Below are positions 35,331 to 44,636 of a stretch of 64,000 bases of DNA, one piece after another. This stretch comes from CAWJFJ01 sp963800065 (lineage in GTDB: Bacteria; Actinomycetota; Acidimicrobiia; Acidimicrobiales; UBA8190). The stretch is taken from assembly GCA_963800065.1 (NCBI GenBank), contig CAWCZO010000008.1, positions 62,001-126,000 on the forward strand, written 5' to 3'. Under the pieces are notes generated by a model, which had not been told where the DNA came from, ran no database searches, and saw nothing but the letters and a program-made list of their open reading frames with translations. The first letter of the stretch is position 1; each line of letters begins with the position of its first letter. Position numbers and translations under genes: made by a program.

Positions 35331-35449
35331 CCTTTCCAGCGCCATAGGGTCATTTCCTCAATTTTGGGGTTTCTCGGGTCGCGCCCAACCGCCTAGATGG
35401 GTAGGGGCCAGGGCGTGAGGAAGACGCGGAGATGGCGCAAGGGGGAGTC

Positions 35450-37759
35450 ATGCGGCGCAGGCGTCTTCTGGCTGCATCGGTGGTGGCCGTCTCGGTGGCC
35501 GGAGTTCTCGGCGTCGGCGTCAACCCGGCGGGGGCCGGTGCGGCCCGTACCCGAGTGGGGAGCAGGCCCCTGATCCCGGCCGGGGCGCTGGCCGGACCGG
35601 CGCTCGCTTCCGGCACCGTCCTCCACGTCGACGTGGCACTGCGGCCGCGAGATCCCGCCGCCCTCACGGCCTACGCCCAGGCGGTCTCCACGCCGGGGTC
35701 GGGGCTCTATCGGCACTACGTCACGCCCCGCCAATTCGCCGACCGTTTCGGCCCCACCCCCACGGCGTTGCGAACGGTCCGAGCGGCGCTGGCGGCCGCC
35801 GGGTTGCATCCGGGAGCGGTCTCGCCCAACCACCTCAGCATCGGGGTCCGGGCCACCGCCGCACAGCTGTCAGCCGCCTTCTCCGTCGGCTTCGCCCACT
35901 ACGCCCTGCCGGGGGGCAGGGTCGCCTACGCCAACACCGCGCCCCCGCAGTTGGCCGCCGCCGCCGCCCCGTTCGTGCAGGCCGTGGTGGGACTCGACGA
36001 CCTCACCGTCGAGACGCCGGCCGGAACCGGCCCCTCAGACGTCCGGTCCCGGCCGGCGATCGGGCCGCAACCGGCCACCGGCGGCCCACAGCCGTGTCCG
36101 GCCGCCGAAACCGACGCCTCGGACAACGGTGGTTTCACGGCAGACCGGTTGGCGGCGGCCTACGGCCTCTCGAGCATCTACAGCGCCGGCGACCTGGGTG
36201 CCGGTCAGACGGTGGCCCTGGTCGAGTACGAATCCGACCTTCCTTCCGACGTCGCCGCCTATCAGTCCTGCTACGGGACGAACACCCCGGTCAACTACGA
36301 GGCCATCGACGGAGGTCCGAAGAAGGGTGCGGGCGGTGGCGAGGCCGCTCTCGACATCGAGGACGTCATCGGGCTGGCCCCGCAGGTCAGCATCCTCGTC
36401 TACCAGGCCCCCGACACCAGTGCCGCCGCGCTGGACCTCCTGAACGCCATCGTCTCGCAGGACGTGGCCAAGGTCATCTCCAACTCGTGGGTCCTGTGCG
36501 AGCAGTACGAGGGCAGCGCAGCCACCGCCGAGAACACCATCTTCGAGGAAGCCGCCACCCAGGGCCAGTCGTTCCTCTCCGCCTCCGGCGACTACGGCTC
36601 CCAGGCTTGTCGCCAGTTCGTCGGGACGAACAACACGTTGGCCGTCGACGATCCGGCCAGCCAATCGTTCGTGACCGGTGTCGGTGGCACGACACTCTCG
36701 GCCGTCGGACCTCCACCGTCGGAGACGGTGTGGAACAACGGAATCGGCAACTCGGGCGGAGGAGGACTGTCGACGGACTGGGCCATGCCGTCGTATCAGT
36801 CCGACGCCGCCCCGACGGTCGGGACCGTCAACGCCTACTCCTCCGGCTCCCCCTGCGGGGCGGTCAGCGGAGACTGCCGTGAGGTCCCCGACGTCTCGGG
36901 CGATGCCGTGGGTTACGTCATCTACTGGGACGGAGGCTGGACCGAGACCGGGGGCACCAGTGCGGCCACCCCGACGTGGGCGTCGCTCCTGGCCCTGACC
37001 AACGCCTCGACCGCTTGTGCCGGGACCACCGTCGGCTTCGCCAACCCGTTGCTCTACGACGTGGCCGGAACGGATCCGAGTGCCTTCAACGACATCACGG
37101 TGGGCGACAACGACGACACGGGCCTGCACGGCGGTCTCTATCCGTCGCTGACGGGCTACGACATGGCGTCGGGACTCGGCTCCCCCAACGGGACGGTCCT
37201 GCCGGGGGACCTGTGCGCGGCGGGCACCACCGCCGATCCGGTCACCGTCATGAACCCGGGCCCCCAGTCGGCGGACCTCGGGCACAGTGCCAGCCTGCAG
37301 ATGGCGGCCACCGACTCCACCGTCGGGCAGTCACTCACCTACCGTGCTTTGGGCCTCCCGCCGGGGTTGTCGATCGGGTCGTCGTCGGGACTGATCACCG
37401 GTGCCCCCACCGCCTCGGGGGTCTTCGACCCGGTGGTGAGCGCCGAGGATGGCAACGGGGCGAGTGACGCCGTCACCTTCACCTGGTCGGTCCCGTCGTC
37501 GGTCACCAAGCTGAGACCGGCCCACGGGCCGGCCCGGGGCGGGACCAAGGTCAAGATCAAAGGCGCCGGTTTCCGGGGCGCCACGGCGGTGATGTTCGGC
37601 GGCGCGTCCGTTCCGGCCACCGGGTTCAAGATCAACAAGGCCGGAACGAAGATCACGGTCCACGCGCCGGCGGGAACCGGTGCCGTCGACGTCGAGGTCG
37701 TCGGGCCGGCGGGGGCCAGTCCCGTCACGGCAACCACCGTGTTCACCTACACGGGCTGA
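35450..37759 (+). CDS. S53 (sedolisin/kumamolisin-like) secreted serine-carboxyl peptidase with TIG domain
   Basis: 769 aa from ATG 35450, which has AGGGGGAG upstream; an earlier ATG at 35432 lacks this. A signal peptide is followed by a pro-kumamolisin activation domain (residues about 50-190). The catalytic domain has Glu298 and Asp302 (GEAALDIED), an oxyanion Asp381 (SGDYG) and nucleophile Ser504 (GGTSAATP). The C-terminal part has a putative-Ig segment (LPPGLSIGSSSGLITGAPT) and a TIG domain (PARGGTKVKIKGAGF). S53 enzymes are acid-active endopeptidases activated by prosegment cleavage. Secretion into an acidic environment fits an acidophilic actinobacterium (inference). Confidence 0.92.
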   Translation: MRRRRLLAASVVAVSVAGVLGVGVNPAGAGAARTRVGSRPLIPAGALAGPALASGTVLHVDVALRPRDPAALTAYAQAVSTPGSGLYRHYVTPRQFADRFGPTPTALRTVRAALAAAGLHPGAVSPNHLSIGVRATAAQLSAAFSVGFAHYALPGGRVAYANTAPPQLAAAAAPFVQAVVGLDDLTVETPAGTGPSDVRSRPAIGPQPATGGPQPCPAAETDASDNGGFTADRLAAAYGLSSIYSAGDLGAGQTVALVEYESDLPSDVAAYQSCYGTNTPVNYEAIDGGPKKGAGGGEAALDIEDVIGLAPQVSILVYQAPDTSAAALDLLNAIVSQDVAKVISNSWVLCEQYEGSAATAENTIFEEAATQGQSFLSASGDYGSQACRQFVGTNNTLAVDDPASQSFVTGVGGTTLSAVGPPPSETVWNNGIGNSGGGGLSTDWAMPSYQSDAAPTVGTVNAYSSGSPCGAVSGDCREVPDVSGDAVGYVIYWDGGWTETGGTSAATPTWASLLALTNASTACAGTTVGFANPLLYDVAGTDPSAFNDITVGDNDDTGLHGGLYPSLTGYDMASGLGSPNGTVLPGDLCAAGTTADPVTVMNPGPQSADLGHSASLQMAATDSTVGQSLTYRALGLPPGLSIGSSSGLITGAPTASGVFDPVVSAEDGNGASDAVTFTWSVPSSVTKLRPAHGPARGGTKVKIKGAGFRGATAVMFGGASVPATGFKINKAGTKITVHAPAGTGAVDVEVVGPAGASPVTATTVFTYTG

Positions 37760-37842
37760 CTCCCGCCCCGCCCACCCCAACATCAGCGCTACAACCCCGA
37801 ACCACGCTAGGCACCGCCGTCCGCCGGCGGTAGATTGCCGCT

Positions 37843-39819
37843 GTGGCCCTCCGTCGGCGAGCACTGGTAGCCACCGCCGCCACGATCTTCAGTGTCACGG
37901 CGCTGATACTGATGAGCGCCCAACCGGTGGCCGCCTCGGGCAAGCTCAAGTGGTCGGTGGCCGCCGTCAAACCCGTGCCCCAGTACGGGGTGGGTGCCCA
38001 GGTGGGGGGGATGTCCTGCCCGTCGACGACACTGTGCGTGGGCGTCACCTACAACGGTGATGTCGTCACCTCGACGGACCCGAGCGGCGGGGCGTCGTCG
38101 TGGGTGGTCGCCGACGTGGACGGGGATATCCCCATCAGTGACGTGTCCTGCCCGTCGACCAGCCTGTGCGTGGCCGTCGACCAGGGTGGCAACGTCCTGA
38201 CGTCGCAGAACCCCGGGGCGGCCGGCGGCGGGACGTGGACGTCGTCCGACGTCGGTTGGATCGGTCAGGCCGTGGCCTGCGTCTCGACCACCTTCTGCGT
38301 GGCCGCTGACTACACGGGAAACATCCGCACGACCACGGACCCGACCGGCGGGCCGTCGGCGTGGTCCGGCGTGAACATCGACACCCGGGCGCTCGAATCC
38401 TTGTCGTGCCCGGAGACGACCCTGTGCGTGGCCGGCGACGAGAACGGGAACGTCTTCGTCTCGGCCGACCCGGCGGCACAGACGTGGACATCCGAACACA
38501 TCGACGCCGTCGATCCGATCATGTCCATCTCGTGCACGGCGGCCCCTCTGTGTGTGGGGGTCGACCTCAACGGTGACGTGCTGACCACCGACGACCCCAC
38601 CGCCCCGTCCGGCGACTGGACGGTCACCCAGGTCGACGCGTCCTCCGGGTCCGGATTGCAGATGTATTCGGTGGACTGCACCTCGACCCCGTTGTGCGTG
38701 GCCGGTGACGTCCGCGGTAACGTCGTGGTGTCGACCACCGTGGGGAGCGGCCCGGGGACGTGGACGGTCACCCCCGTGGGCTCGGCCCCCATCACGGCCA
38801 TGAGCTGCCCGACCGACACCTTGTGCGTGGGTGGCGACGCGGCCGGGAACATCCTGGCCTCCACCGATCCCACCGACGGGTCCTCGGCGTGGTCGACGGT
38901 TCCCGAGCCTGACCTGACCCATCCGGTCGACGCCGTCTCGTGCCCCTCGGCCAAGCTGTGCGTGGCCACCGACTCCGTGGGCGACGTGCTCACGTCGAAG
39001 GACCCCACGGGAGGGGCGTCGAAGTGGAAGGTCCATCTGGTCGACACCCAAAGCGGGGAGCTCTACCCCCTGCTCGCCATCTCGTGTCCCTCGGTCAAGC
39101 TGTGCGTAGCGGTGGACGACGTCGGCGACGTCCTGACGTCGACGAAGCCGGCCGACACGACGGCGGCGTGGACGAGGGTCACCGTGCCCGGAGCGTCCGG
39201 ATTCACCTTCACCGGTGTCTCCTGCCCCACCGTAAAATTGTGTGTGGCCGTCGACGGTAACGGAGACGTCGCCGTCTCGACGGACCCGACCGGAAGCATG
39301 TCAGCGTGGTCTCTGGCCCGGTTCGTCAACGCCGGGGGTATCGCCTCGGTCTCGTGCGCCACAGCGACCCTGTGCGTGGCCGTGGACTATCGCGGCGCCG
39401 TCCTCACCACCACGGACCCCACCGGCGGGGGCCCCGCCTGGACGGTGACGACCGGCGTCGACACGACGGCCCTGGACTCCGTCTCCTGCCCCGATTCCCA
39501 GTTGTGCGTGGCCGTTGACGACCATGGCGGGGTGGTCACCTCCACCGACCCCACCGGGGGGCAGGGGGCTTGGAACATGGCCGACATCGACGGGACGAAC
39601 CACCTCTTCGCCGTCTCCTGTGCCACCGGTCAGTTCTGCGTGGCCGGCGACGACCACGGTGACGTCGTCACCTCGAAGGACCCGACGGCGGGGGCGTCGG
39701 CGTGGACGGTGGCCAAGGTCGACTTCCCCCACTGGATTCTCAGTCTCTCCTGCGTGTCGTCCGCTCTCTGCGCGGCGGGGGACAATGCCTACCACCTGGT
39801 GGTGGGAGCCAAGCGATGA
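37843..39819 (+). CDS. Secreted protein of 14 tandem Cys-pair repeats (beta-propeller-like)
   Basis: 658 aa from a GTG at 37843. A signal peptide (residues about 8-30, ending AAS) is followed by 13 full repeats and one partial, each about 45-48 aa. The theme is SCP-x3-LCVAVD-x-GDV-x-TS-x-DPTGG-x-W, so every repeat has two cysteines spaced C-x5-C. Repeats are clearly related but not identical. The regular Trp/Asp/Gly pattern suggests a beta-propeller or solenoid stabilised by disulfides, exported to the cell surface or medium. I do not know a function. It lies just downstream of the S53 peptidase on the same strand. Confidence 0.75.
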   Translation: MALRRRALVATAATIFSVTALILMSAQPVAASGKLKWSVAAVKPVPQYGVGAQVGGMSCPSTTLCVGVTYNGDVVTSTDPSGGASSWVVADVDGDIPISDVSCPSTSLCVAVDQGGNVLTSQNPGAAGGGTWTSSDVGWIGQAVACVSTTFCVAADYTGNIRTTTDPTGGPSAWSGVNIDTRALESLSCPETTLCVAGDENGNVFVSADPAAQTWTSEHIDAVDPIMSISCTAAPLCVGVDLNGDVLTTDDPTAPSGDWTVTQVDASSGSGLQMYSVDCTSTPLCVAGDVRGNVVVSTTVGSGPGTWTVTPVGSAPITAMSCPTDTLCVGGDAAGNILASTDPTDGSSAWSTVPEPDLTHPVDAVSCPSAKLCVATDSVGDVLTSKDPTGGASKWKVHLVDTQSGELYPLLAISCPSVKLCVAVDDVGDVLTSTKPADTTAAWTRVTVPGASGFTFTGVSCPTVKLCVAVDGNGDVAVSTDPTGSMSAWSLARFVNAGGIASVSCATATLCVAVDYRGAVLTTTDPTGGGPAWTVTTGVDTTALDSVSCPDSQLCVAVDDHGGVVTSTDPTGGQGAWNMADIDGTNHLFAVSCATGQFCVAGDDHGDVVTSKDPTAGASAWTVAKVDFPHWILSLSCVSSALCAAGDNAYHLVVGAKR

Positions 39820-39858
39820 AGGTGCCACCGGCGTCCGTGTGACGCCCGGCGGGCCGTG

Positions 39859-41063
39859 TCACGCAGGGGCCAGGACGCGGGGGCGACGAACCGTCGACTC
39901 CGACACGTCCCGGGCCAGACGCTCCGCCTGCCGCCGGATCTCGGGAACGGCGGTCGCCTCGAATTCGGCCCCCCGGCGGCACCACCCGGCCGTGTGGATG
40001 GCTCCCGGGACACCGGTTGCCGTCCGCAGCGCGCCGTGTTCGTCAACGTCGAGGCCGATACCCGACGGGTGGGCCCGCGCCCAACCGTCGGCCACGAGCC
40101 CGGCCATGAGGGGTGACCCCACCGTCGGGTCGGGGCCGGGACCGGTGCAGTCGATCAGGGCGCTGACAGTCAGCGTCTCCCGGCTCCCCTCGGGGCCGGC
40201 CAGCGTCACCCGCAGGCGCGGCTCTCCTACCGAGCCGTCGTTCTCCACGGCCACGACTCTTCCGGCACCCACGGTGAGGCGACCGCTGCGGCGCAGATCG
40301 CCGACGACGGCGGCCACCGGCGTGGACATCCGGTGCCGTGCCACCTCCCACTGCCGGCCGAGGTGGCGCAGGAGGCGGCGGCGCTCGGCCTCGGGGAGAG
40401 CTCCCCACACGGTGGGCGCAGCCGTGCGGGCGGCGGCGATCACGTTGCGCCAATCCCAACCGTCGGCCTCGGCCTGCGTCGTCTGGCGTGGACGGTGCGC
40501 CGTCGATCGGCGCCGGTCAGGACCACGGCCACGTCGACCATGGTGAGGCCGGTGCCCAGGACGAGGACGTCGCCCCGGGCGGGAACGGCGTCGAGGGCCC
40601 CCGGGCACCAGGGGTCCCGGATCATCCCGAACGTGGGTGAGACGTCGAGAGCGCCGAGGGCGACGGGGGCGGGCGCCCCGAGGGCCAGGACGACGGCGTC
40701 GGCCCGGCACCGCCGGCCCTGTCCGAACCGCAGCGTGGCGACCGGTCCTTCGCTGTCCTGCTCCATCCGCAGGGACGTGACGAGCTCGCGAACCCAGGTC
40801 AGTTCGGTTCCCGGTGCCGCGTGGAGGAGCTCGTCACGCAGCACGTCCTGGAGGTACCGGCGGTAGAGGTGCCGGGGCACGAAGTCCGCCGCCCGAAAGC
40901 CGAGGTCCCCCCCCTGCAGCCAGGTCGCGAAGTGGCCGGGATCGTCCTCGAAGGCGCTCATGGAGGAGGGCGGAGCGTTCAGGAGGGTCGGCGCCCCCGT
41001 CCCGTGGTCCCCACCGGGCCCGCCCATGGTGCAGCCACCGCATTCGGTCGCGACAGTGAACAT
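39859..41063 (-). pseudogene. Decayed FAD/NAD(P)-binding oxidoreductase
   Basis: The protein resembles the FAD-NAD(P)-binding family of large flavoproteins: LLNAPPSSMSAFEDDPGHFATWL, then DAVVLALGAP, and VLVLGTGLTMVDVA as a second dinucleotide site. The N-terminal GxGxxG flavin-binding segment that should precede it is absent; the frame begins at ATG 41063 only about 30 residues before the conserved NAPPSSMSAF. Near 40490 the frame is lost, and homology resumes in another frame (DGWDWRNVI ... ALIDCTGPGPDPT). About 20-30 expected residues are missing at the junction. Truncation, frameshift and deletion together suggest true gene decay. An AT-rich 130-bp stretch lies at the broken 5' end. Confidence 0.7.
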
Positions 41064-41195
41064 GCAGCTACGTTACGTGGCTAAAACCACTAATCAAGGT
41101 AAATTCCATAGAATTCGTCGAGATTTGAGAATACGGCGATCAGGGTCCCGGCACCCCGGCGTGACGTGGAACGATGCCGTCGTGGGGACACAGCG
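41064..41195. other. AT-rich intergenic stretch at the broken end of the flavoprotein remnant
   Basis: Positions about 41068-41135 are markedly AT-richer than the rest of the window. They include a quasi-palindrome TTA-c-GTGG-ctaaaa-CCAC-TAA (about 41074-41092). It could be a promoter or operator for the DUF1275 gene, or mark a rearrangement breakpoint. No gene, repeat end or integrase site is recognisable. Confidence 0.35.
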
Positions 41196-41933
41196 GTGAA
41201 CACCGTGCTCACCGACGCCTGGCGGACGATCGTGCCGGCAACCGAGGACCGCCACGGACCCCTGGCGCCGCTCCTGCTGTCTCTGACCGTGGTGACCGGG
41301 CTGGTGGACGCCTTCAGCTACCTCGTCCTCGGACACGTCTTCGTGGCCAACATGACAGGGAACGTCGTGTTCCTGGCCTTCGCGCTGGTCGGGGCGCGCG
41401 GCTTCTCCCTGGCCGCCTCCCTGGCCGCCCTGGCCGCCTTCTCGGGGGGAGCGCTCGTCGGTGGGCGTATTTCGGCGAGTTTCGGTGGTCACCGTGGTCG
41501 CCTGCTCCTTCTGGTGAGCGCGCTGGAGGCGGTTCTGGTCGCCACCGCTGCCGTCGTGGTGGCTCTGGCCCACCATCCGGGGGCCGGTGCCGCCCGCTAC
41601 GTCCTCATCGCCTTGCTGAGCCTCTCCATGGGGGCCCAGAACGCCGTGGCGCGCAAGCTCGCCGTTCCCGACCTCACCACGACAGTGCTGACGCTCACCA
41701 TCACCGGGATCTCCGCCGACAGCCGCCTGGCCGGAGGCGGCGGCTCCAAAGCCGGCCGCCGGCTGGTGTCCGCCCTCTCCATGTTCGTGGGAGCTCTCGT
41801 CGGCGCCACCTTGGTACTGAAAGTCAGCCGCGTAGCGGCGATCCTCGTGGTCCTGGCCGTGTTGTGTCCCGTCGTGGTGGTGGCGGTATGGCTCTCGAGG
41901 TCCGATCGCCCCTGGGTCCACCCCTCGGCGTAA
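41196..41933 (+). CDS. DUF1275 (YoaK-like) integral membrane protein
   Basis: 245 aa from the GTG at 41196 (the frame is open to a GTG at 41166). Six hydrophobic helices and the family hallmarks are visible: VTGLVDAFSYLVLGHVFVANMTGN near the start, MGAQNAVARKLAVPDLTTTVLTLTITGI in the middle. The family is widespread and its function is unproven; transport has been suggested. The 3' 110 bp overlap the convergent glycosidase-like gene's tail. Confidence 0.85.
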   Translation: MNTVLTDAWRTIVPATEDRHGPLAPLLLSLTVVTGLVDAFSYLVLGHVFVANMTGNVVFLAFALVGARGFSLAASLAALAAFSGGALVGGRISASFGGHRGRLLLLVSALEAVLVATAAVVVALAHHPGAGAARYVLIALLSLSMGAQNAVARKLAVPDLTTTVLTLTITGISADSRLAGGGGSKAGRRLVSALSMFVGALVGATLVLKVSRVAAILVVLAVLCPVVVVAVWLSRSDRPWVHPSA

Positions 41934-42948
41934 GGGGGGAGGTCATCGTCTCCGGGCGCCCGCCCCCGGAGGTCGGGCCGGTCGTCATGGCCGAGTCGAG
42001 GGCATTCCAGACGTCGTTGCCCTGGTAGGGGAGGGCGTCCTCGGCGTAGTACCACCAGAAGTATCCGCCCACGTAGTTGTCACCGGAGACGGCCAGCGAG
42101 TAGTACCGCGACAGGAGGGCGGCCTTGGTGGCCGACGATCCTCTGTCCGTGCTGATCCCTGATTCCCCGAAGCCGATTCTGGCGTTCGGGAACATGGTGT
42201 GCAGACGGTCGAACACCGACTGCCATCCCGCCGGGGACGGCCAGTAGTTGTGGCAGTCGTCGGGGTAGTAGCTGATCAGGACGTCGTCGAGGGCGGCCTT
42301 CATGAAGGCCGGGATGTTGGCCTGGGCCCACGTGAACATCTCGTGGGAGGGCTTGGTGAAACAGTCGGGGTTGTAATAGAGGGTCAATTCCGTCGCGCCA
42401 CCGACAGCGGTGACGCTCTCGTAGGCATCGGTGATCTTGGCCACCTCTTTTGACGTGGACCCGACCCATTCGCCGTTGACCTCGTTGCCGATCTCCCACA
42501 GCTCGATTGTCCCGCTGTAGGCCGTCACCAGGGCCTGCTCGAACCTCTTGTAGGCGGCGACACTCTCGTTCCTCATCTCGGAGCTGTCACCGAGCTCGGC
42601 CATGAGATAGGAGAGGGGGTGCAGGGCGTCCACCGCCGCCCTGTAGGCCGCCGGCTTGGTACCGACGTCCATGACGACGCGTGCGATGGGCGTGGTCGGC
42701 AGGGCCTGCAGGCTGGCCACCTCTTCGTCGAGCGCGCCCGGGCGGATGTCGGCCGTGTTGTCGAGGGTGACACCCCACAGCTTGGCGGGCAGCGGCCTGA
42801 CCGTCGCACCGGTGGGGGGCCCGGGAAGGCCGGTGACCGGCACGACGACGAGAGCGACGACGAGGGCGGCGACGACCCATCTCCGTCGACCGGCGCTCGA
42901 CGCCGTGGCGCCGCTATCTCGTGGCGAATTCGTGGGCGTGGTCGGCAT
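41824..42948 (-). CDS. Secreted glycoside-hydrolase-like TIM-barrel protein
   Basis: 374 aa from ATG 42948 with GGAAG upstream. A membrane or signal segment spans residues 23-42 (RRWVVAALVVALVVVPVTG). The body looks like a clan-A glycosidase: WEIGNEVNGEWVG with Glu156 as putative acid/base and IGFGESG with Glu262 as putative nucleophile, plus many aromatic residues. I cannot name the family. The last 55 or so residues (from TTGPTSGGG on) are Pro/Arg-rich, do not look like part of the fold, and lie antisense to the DUF1275 coding region. The original stop may therefore have been lost near 41985. Confidence 0.65.
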   Translation of the reverse strand: MPTTPTNSPRDSGATASSAGRRRWVVAALVVALVVVPVTGLPGPPTGATVRPLPAKLWGVTLDNTADIRPGALDEEVASLQALPTTPIARVVMDVGTKPAAYRAAVDALHPLSYLMAELGDSSEMRNESVAAYKRFEQALVTAYSGTIELWEIGNEVNGEWVGSTSKEVAKITDAYESVTAVGGATELTLYYNPDCFTKPSHEMFTWAQANIPAFMKAALDDVLISYYPDDCHNYWPSPAGWQSVFDRLHTMFPNARIGFGESGISTDRGSSATKAALLSRYYSLAVSGDNYVGGYFWWYYAEDALPYQGNDVWNALDSAMTTGPTSGGGRPETMTSPLTPRGGPRGDRTSRAIPPPPRRDTTRPGPRGSPLRG

Positions 42949-43100
42949 CTCGTCTTCCAAGGTCCGCTGATGCTCGCTGATGAGCCGTCTCGACAGTTTG
43001 CCCGCCACGGCTGCATCGTGCTCGCCGGCCAGTGACGGGTGGGGGCCGGGAAACCGTGAACGTGCCAATATGACTCGTTCATGTCGACGAGGAGATGACC

Positions 43101-43595
43101 ATGCAGGGCTACGTACTCTCGGTCGAGCGGATGATTCCGGCACCACCGGGCATGATCTTCGACATCCTGACCGATGCCACGAAGCACAGCCGGATCGACG
43201 GTTCGGGAATGCTCCAGGGCAAGACCCCCGACGCGCCGCAGCGCCTGGGCCTCGGCACCATGTTCGGCATGTCGATGAAGATGTTCCGTCTGCCCTACTC
43301 CACGGTGAACAGGGTGGTCGAGTTCGAGACCGACAGACGGATCGCCTGGCAGACCGGACCGACCGGGGCCATGGCCCGGTTCGTGGCCGGCCGCATCTGG
43401 CGCTACGAGCTCGAGCCCGTCGACGGCGGGACCCTGGTCCGAGAGAGCTGGGACATCACCCCCGACCACCAGCGGGTCCTGCTCAAGCTGGGAGACATCT
43501 ACTCGGCCAAGACGCGCCGGGACATGACGAAGACTCTCGAACGCCTCAGCCGGCTCGTGGTGGCAGAACAGGAAGATCCGCCGCCGCCCACGTAG
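43101..43595 (+). CDS. SRPBCC/polyketide-cyclase-like protein
   Basis: 164 aa from ATG 43101, placed 6 bases after AGGAG; the ATG at 43095 abuts that site. A START-like helix-grip fold is indicated by VERMIPAPPGMIFDILTDATKHSRIDGSG at the start and the C-terminal long helix (AKTRRDMTKTLERLSRLV). Such proteins bind small hydrophobic ligands or coenzyme A derivatives; no catalytic role is evident. It converges with the PhyH gene, and the upstream neighbour is divergent, so it is probably monocistronic. Confidence 0.8.
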   Translation: MQGYVLSVERMIPAPPGMIFDILTDATKHSRIDGSGMLQGKTPDAPQRLGLGTMFGMSMKMFRLPYSTVNRVVEFETDRRIAWQTGPTGAMARFVAGRIWRYELEPVDGGTLVRESWDITPDHQRVLLKLGDIYSAKTRRDMTKTLERLSRLVVAEQEDPPPPT

Positions 43596-43656
43596 GCGAA
43601 GTGCCGCTCAGGGACGTTGGTCCGGTGGGCGAACGTTCTGGGGTCACCCGGAGGTG

Positions 43657-44613
43657 TCAGAGACCGAGGGCCGACCGCCACGGGGTCAGATCGAGCTTCG
43701 GGTAGAAGCGTCCGGTGGCGTCGATGAGCGCGTCGCTCCAAATCGGATGACCCGGTGGCGGGAAACCGAAGAGCGCCAGCTGGCGCGGGGTCGAGTTCTC
43801 GACGAAACGGATCCAGTACCGTGATGTCGAGCGCGACTGCATGGAGTGGTACCCGATCCAATCCTGACCGGCGACCTTGTAGCTCACGTTCAACAGGAAG
43901 CGCGAGCCACCGGGTCCGGCGAGCTGGACGGCGCGGTGGAAGACGTCGGTACGGTAGGCGAGGTAGGAACCGCGGACTCCGGCCGCGCCCTTCTCGAGCG
44001 CATAGAGCTCCGGGTCGCGCTCGGGCATGTACAGCGGGACGGTCGTGGGACGACCGACGGCGTCGCGCACCGAGACGAGGTGCGTCGGGTTCCCGGCGGC
44101 ACCCACGTCGGACAGATAGAGGAAGCCTTCGACGTGCCACCAGGGCGCCTCCGGCACCGCCGGCAGCCAGGAGTGGTTGCGGTCGGTGTGCATGGGCTGC
44201 TCGTAGTTGACGATGCCGGTGTACTTGGCCGAGATGGCGGCCTGGTAGACGCGTAGATCGTCCGTCCCCAGAGCCCGTTCGGCGAAATCGACGACTGCGG
44301 GGTGGACCACGAGACGATTGAGCGCACCACCGCCGGGAAACGGGAACAGGCCCTGCCAGCGGTGCTGCTCGGGGCGGAAACCGGGACCCTCATCGGGCCA
44401 GACGAACTCATCGCCGGGCGCCGGCGGCTGGCCGAGCCGGCGTGACGTCTCACCCTCGGGATCGGCGTGGTACTGCTCGGCCGTCGGGAACACCTGGTGG
44501 AGGTCGTCGAGGGCGGCGTCGATCTCGTCCGTTCCCACCAGGCCTTCGAGGAGAACCCAGCCATCGTCCCGCCAGCGCGCCACCTCGTCATCGCCGGCTC
44601 CTCGTGCGGGCAT
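43657..44613 (-). CDS. Phytanoyl-CoA dioxygenase (PhyH)-family protein
   Basis: 318 aa. The double-stranded beta-helix of Fe(II)/2-oxoglutarate oxygenases is indicated by the H-x-D iron motif in PMHTDRNHSW, the distal His in DVFHRAVQL and a downstream Arg (GGSRFLL). It probably hydroxylates an unactivated carbon in a lipid or small molecule. The start is ATG 44613; the open frame runs further upstream but that part is not PhyH-like. It lies 23 bp downstream of the BNR-repeat membrane protein on the same strand. Confidence 0.85.
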   Translation of the reverse strand: MPARGAGDDEVARWRDDGWVLLEGLVGTDEIDAALDDLHQVFPTAEQYHADPEGETSRRLGQPPAPGDEFVWPDEGPGFRPEQHRWQGLFPFPGGGALNRLVVHPAVVDFAERALGTDDLRVYQAAISAKYTGIVNYEQPMHTDRNHSWLPAVPEAPWWHVEGFLYLSDVGAAGNPTHLVSVRDAVGRPTTVPLYMPERDPELYALEKGAAGVRGSYLAYRTDVFHRAVQLAGPGGSRFLLNVSYKVAGQDWIGYHSMQSRSTSRYWIRFVENSTPRQLALFGFPPPGHPIWSDALIDATGRFYPKLDLTPWRSALGL

Positions 44614-44636
44614 CGCGGCACAGTACACGGTGCCGG

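Noticed and set aside
37843..39819. Repeats in the 14-repeat protein as a DNA-level repeat element
   Set aside because: Similarity is at protein level, with spread-out codon changes. It is an old coding repeat rather than a mobile or satellite element.
41064..41195. AT-rich stretch as an attachment site or mobile-element end
   Set aside because: No integrase, transposase, target duplication or terminal inverted repeats were found on either side; kept only as a noted intergenic region.
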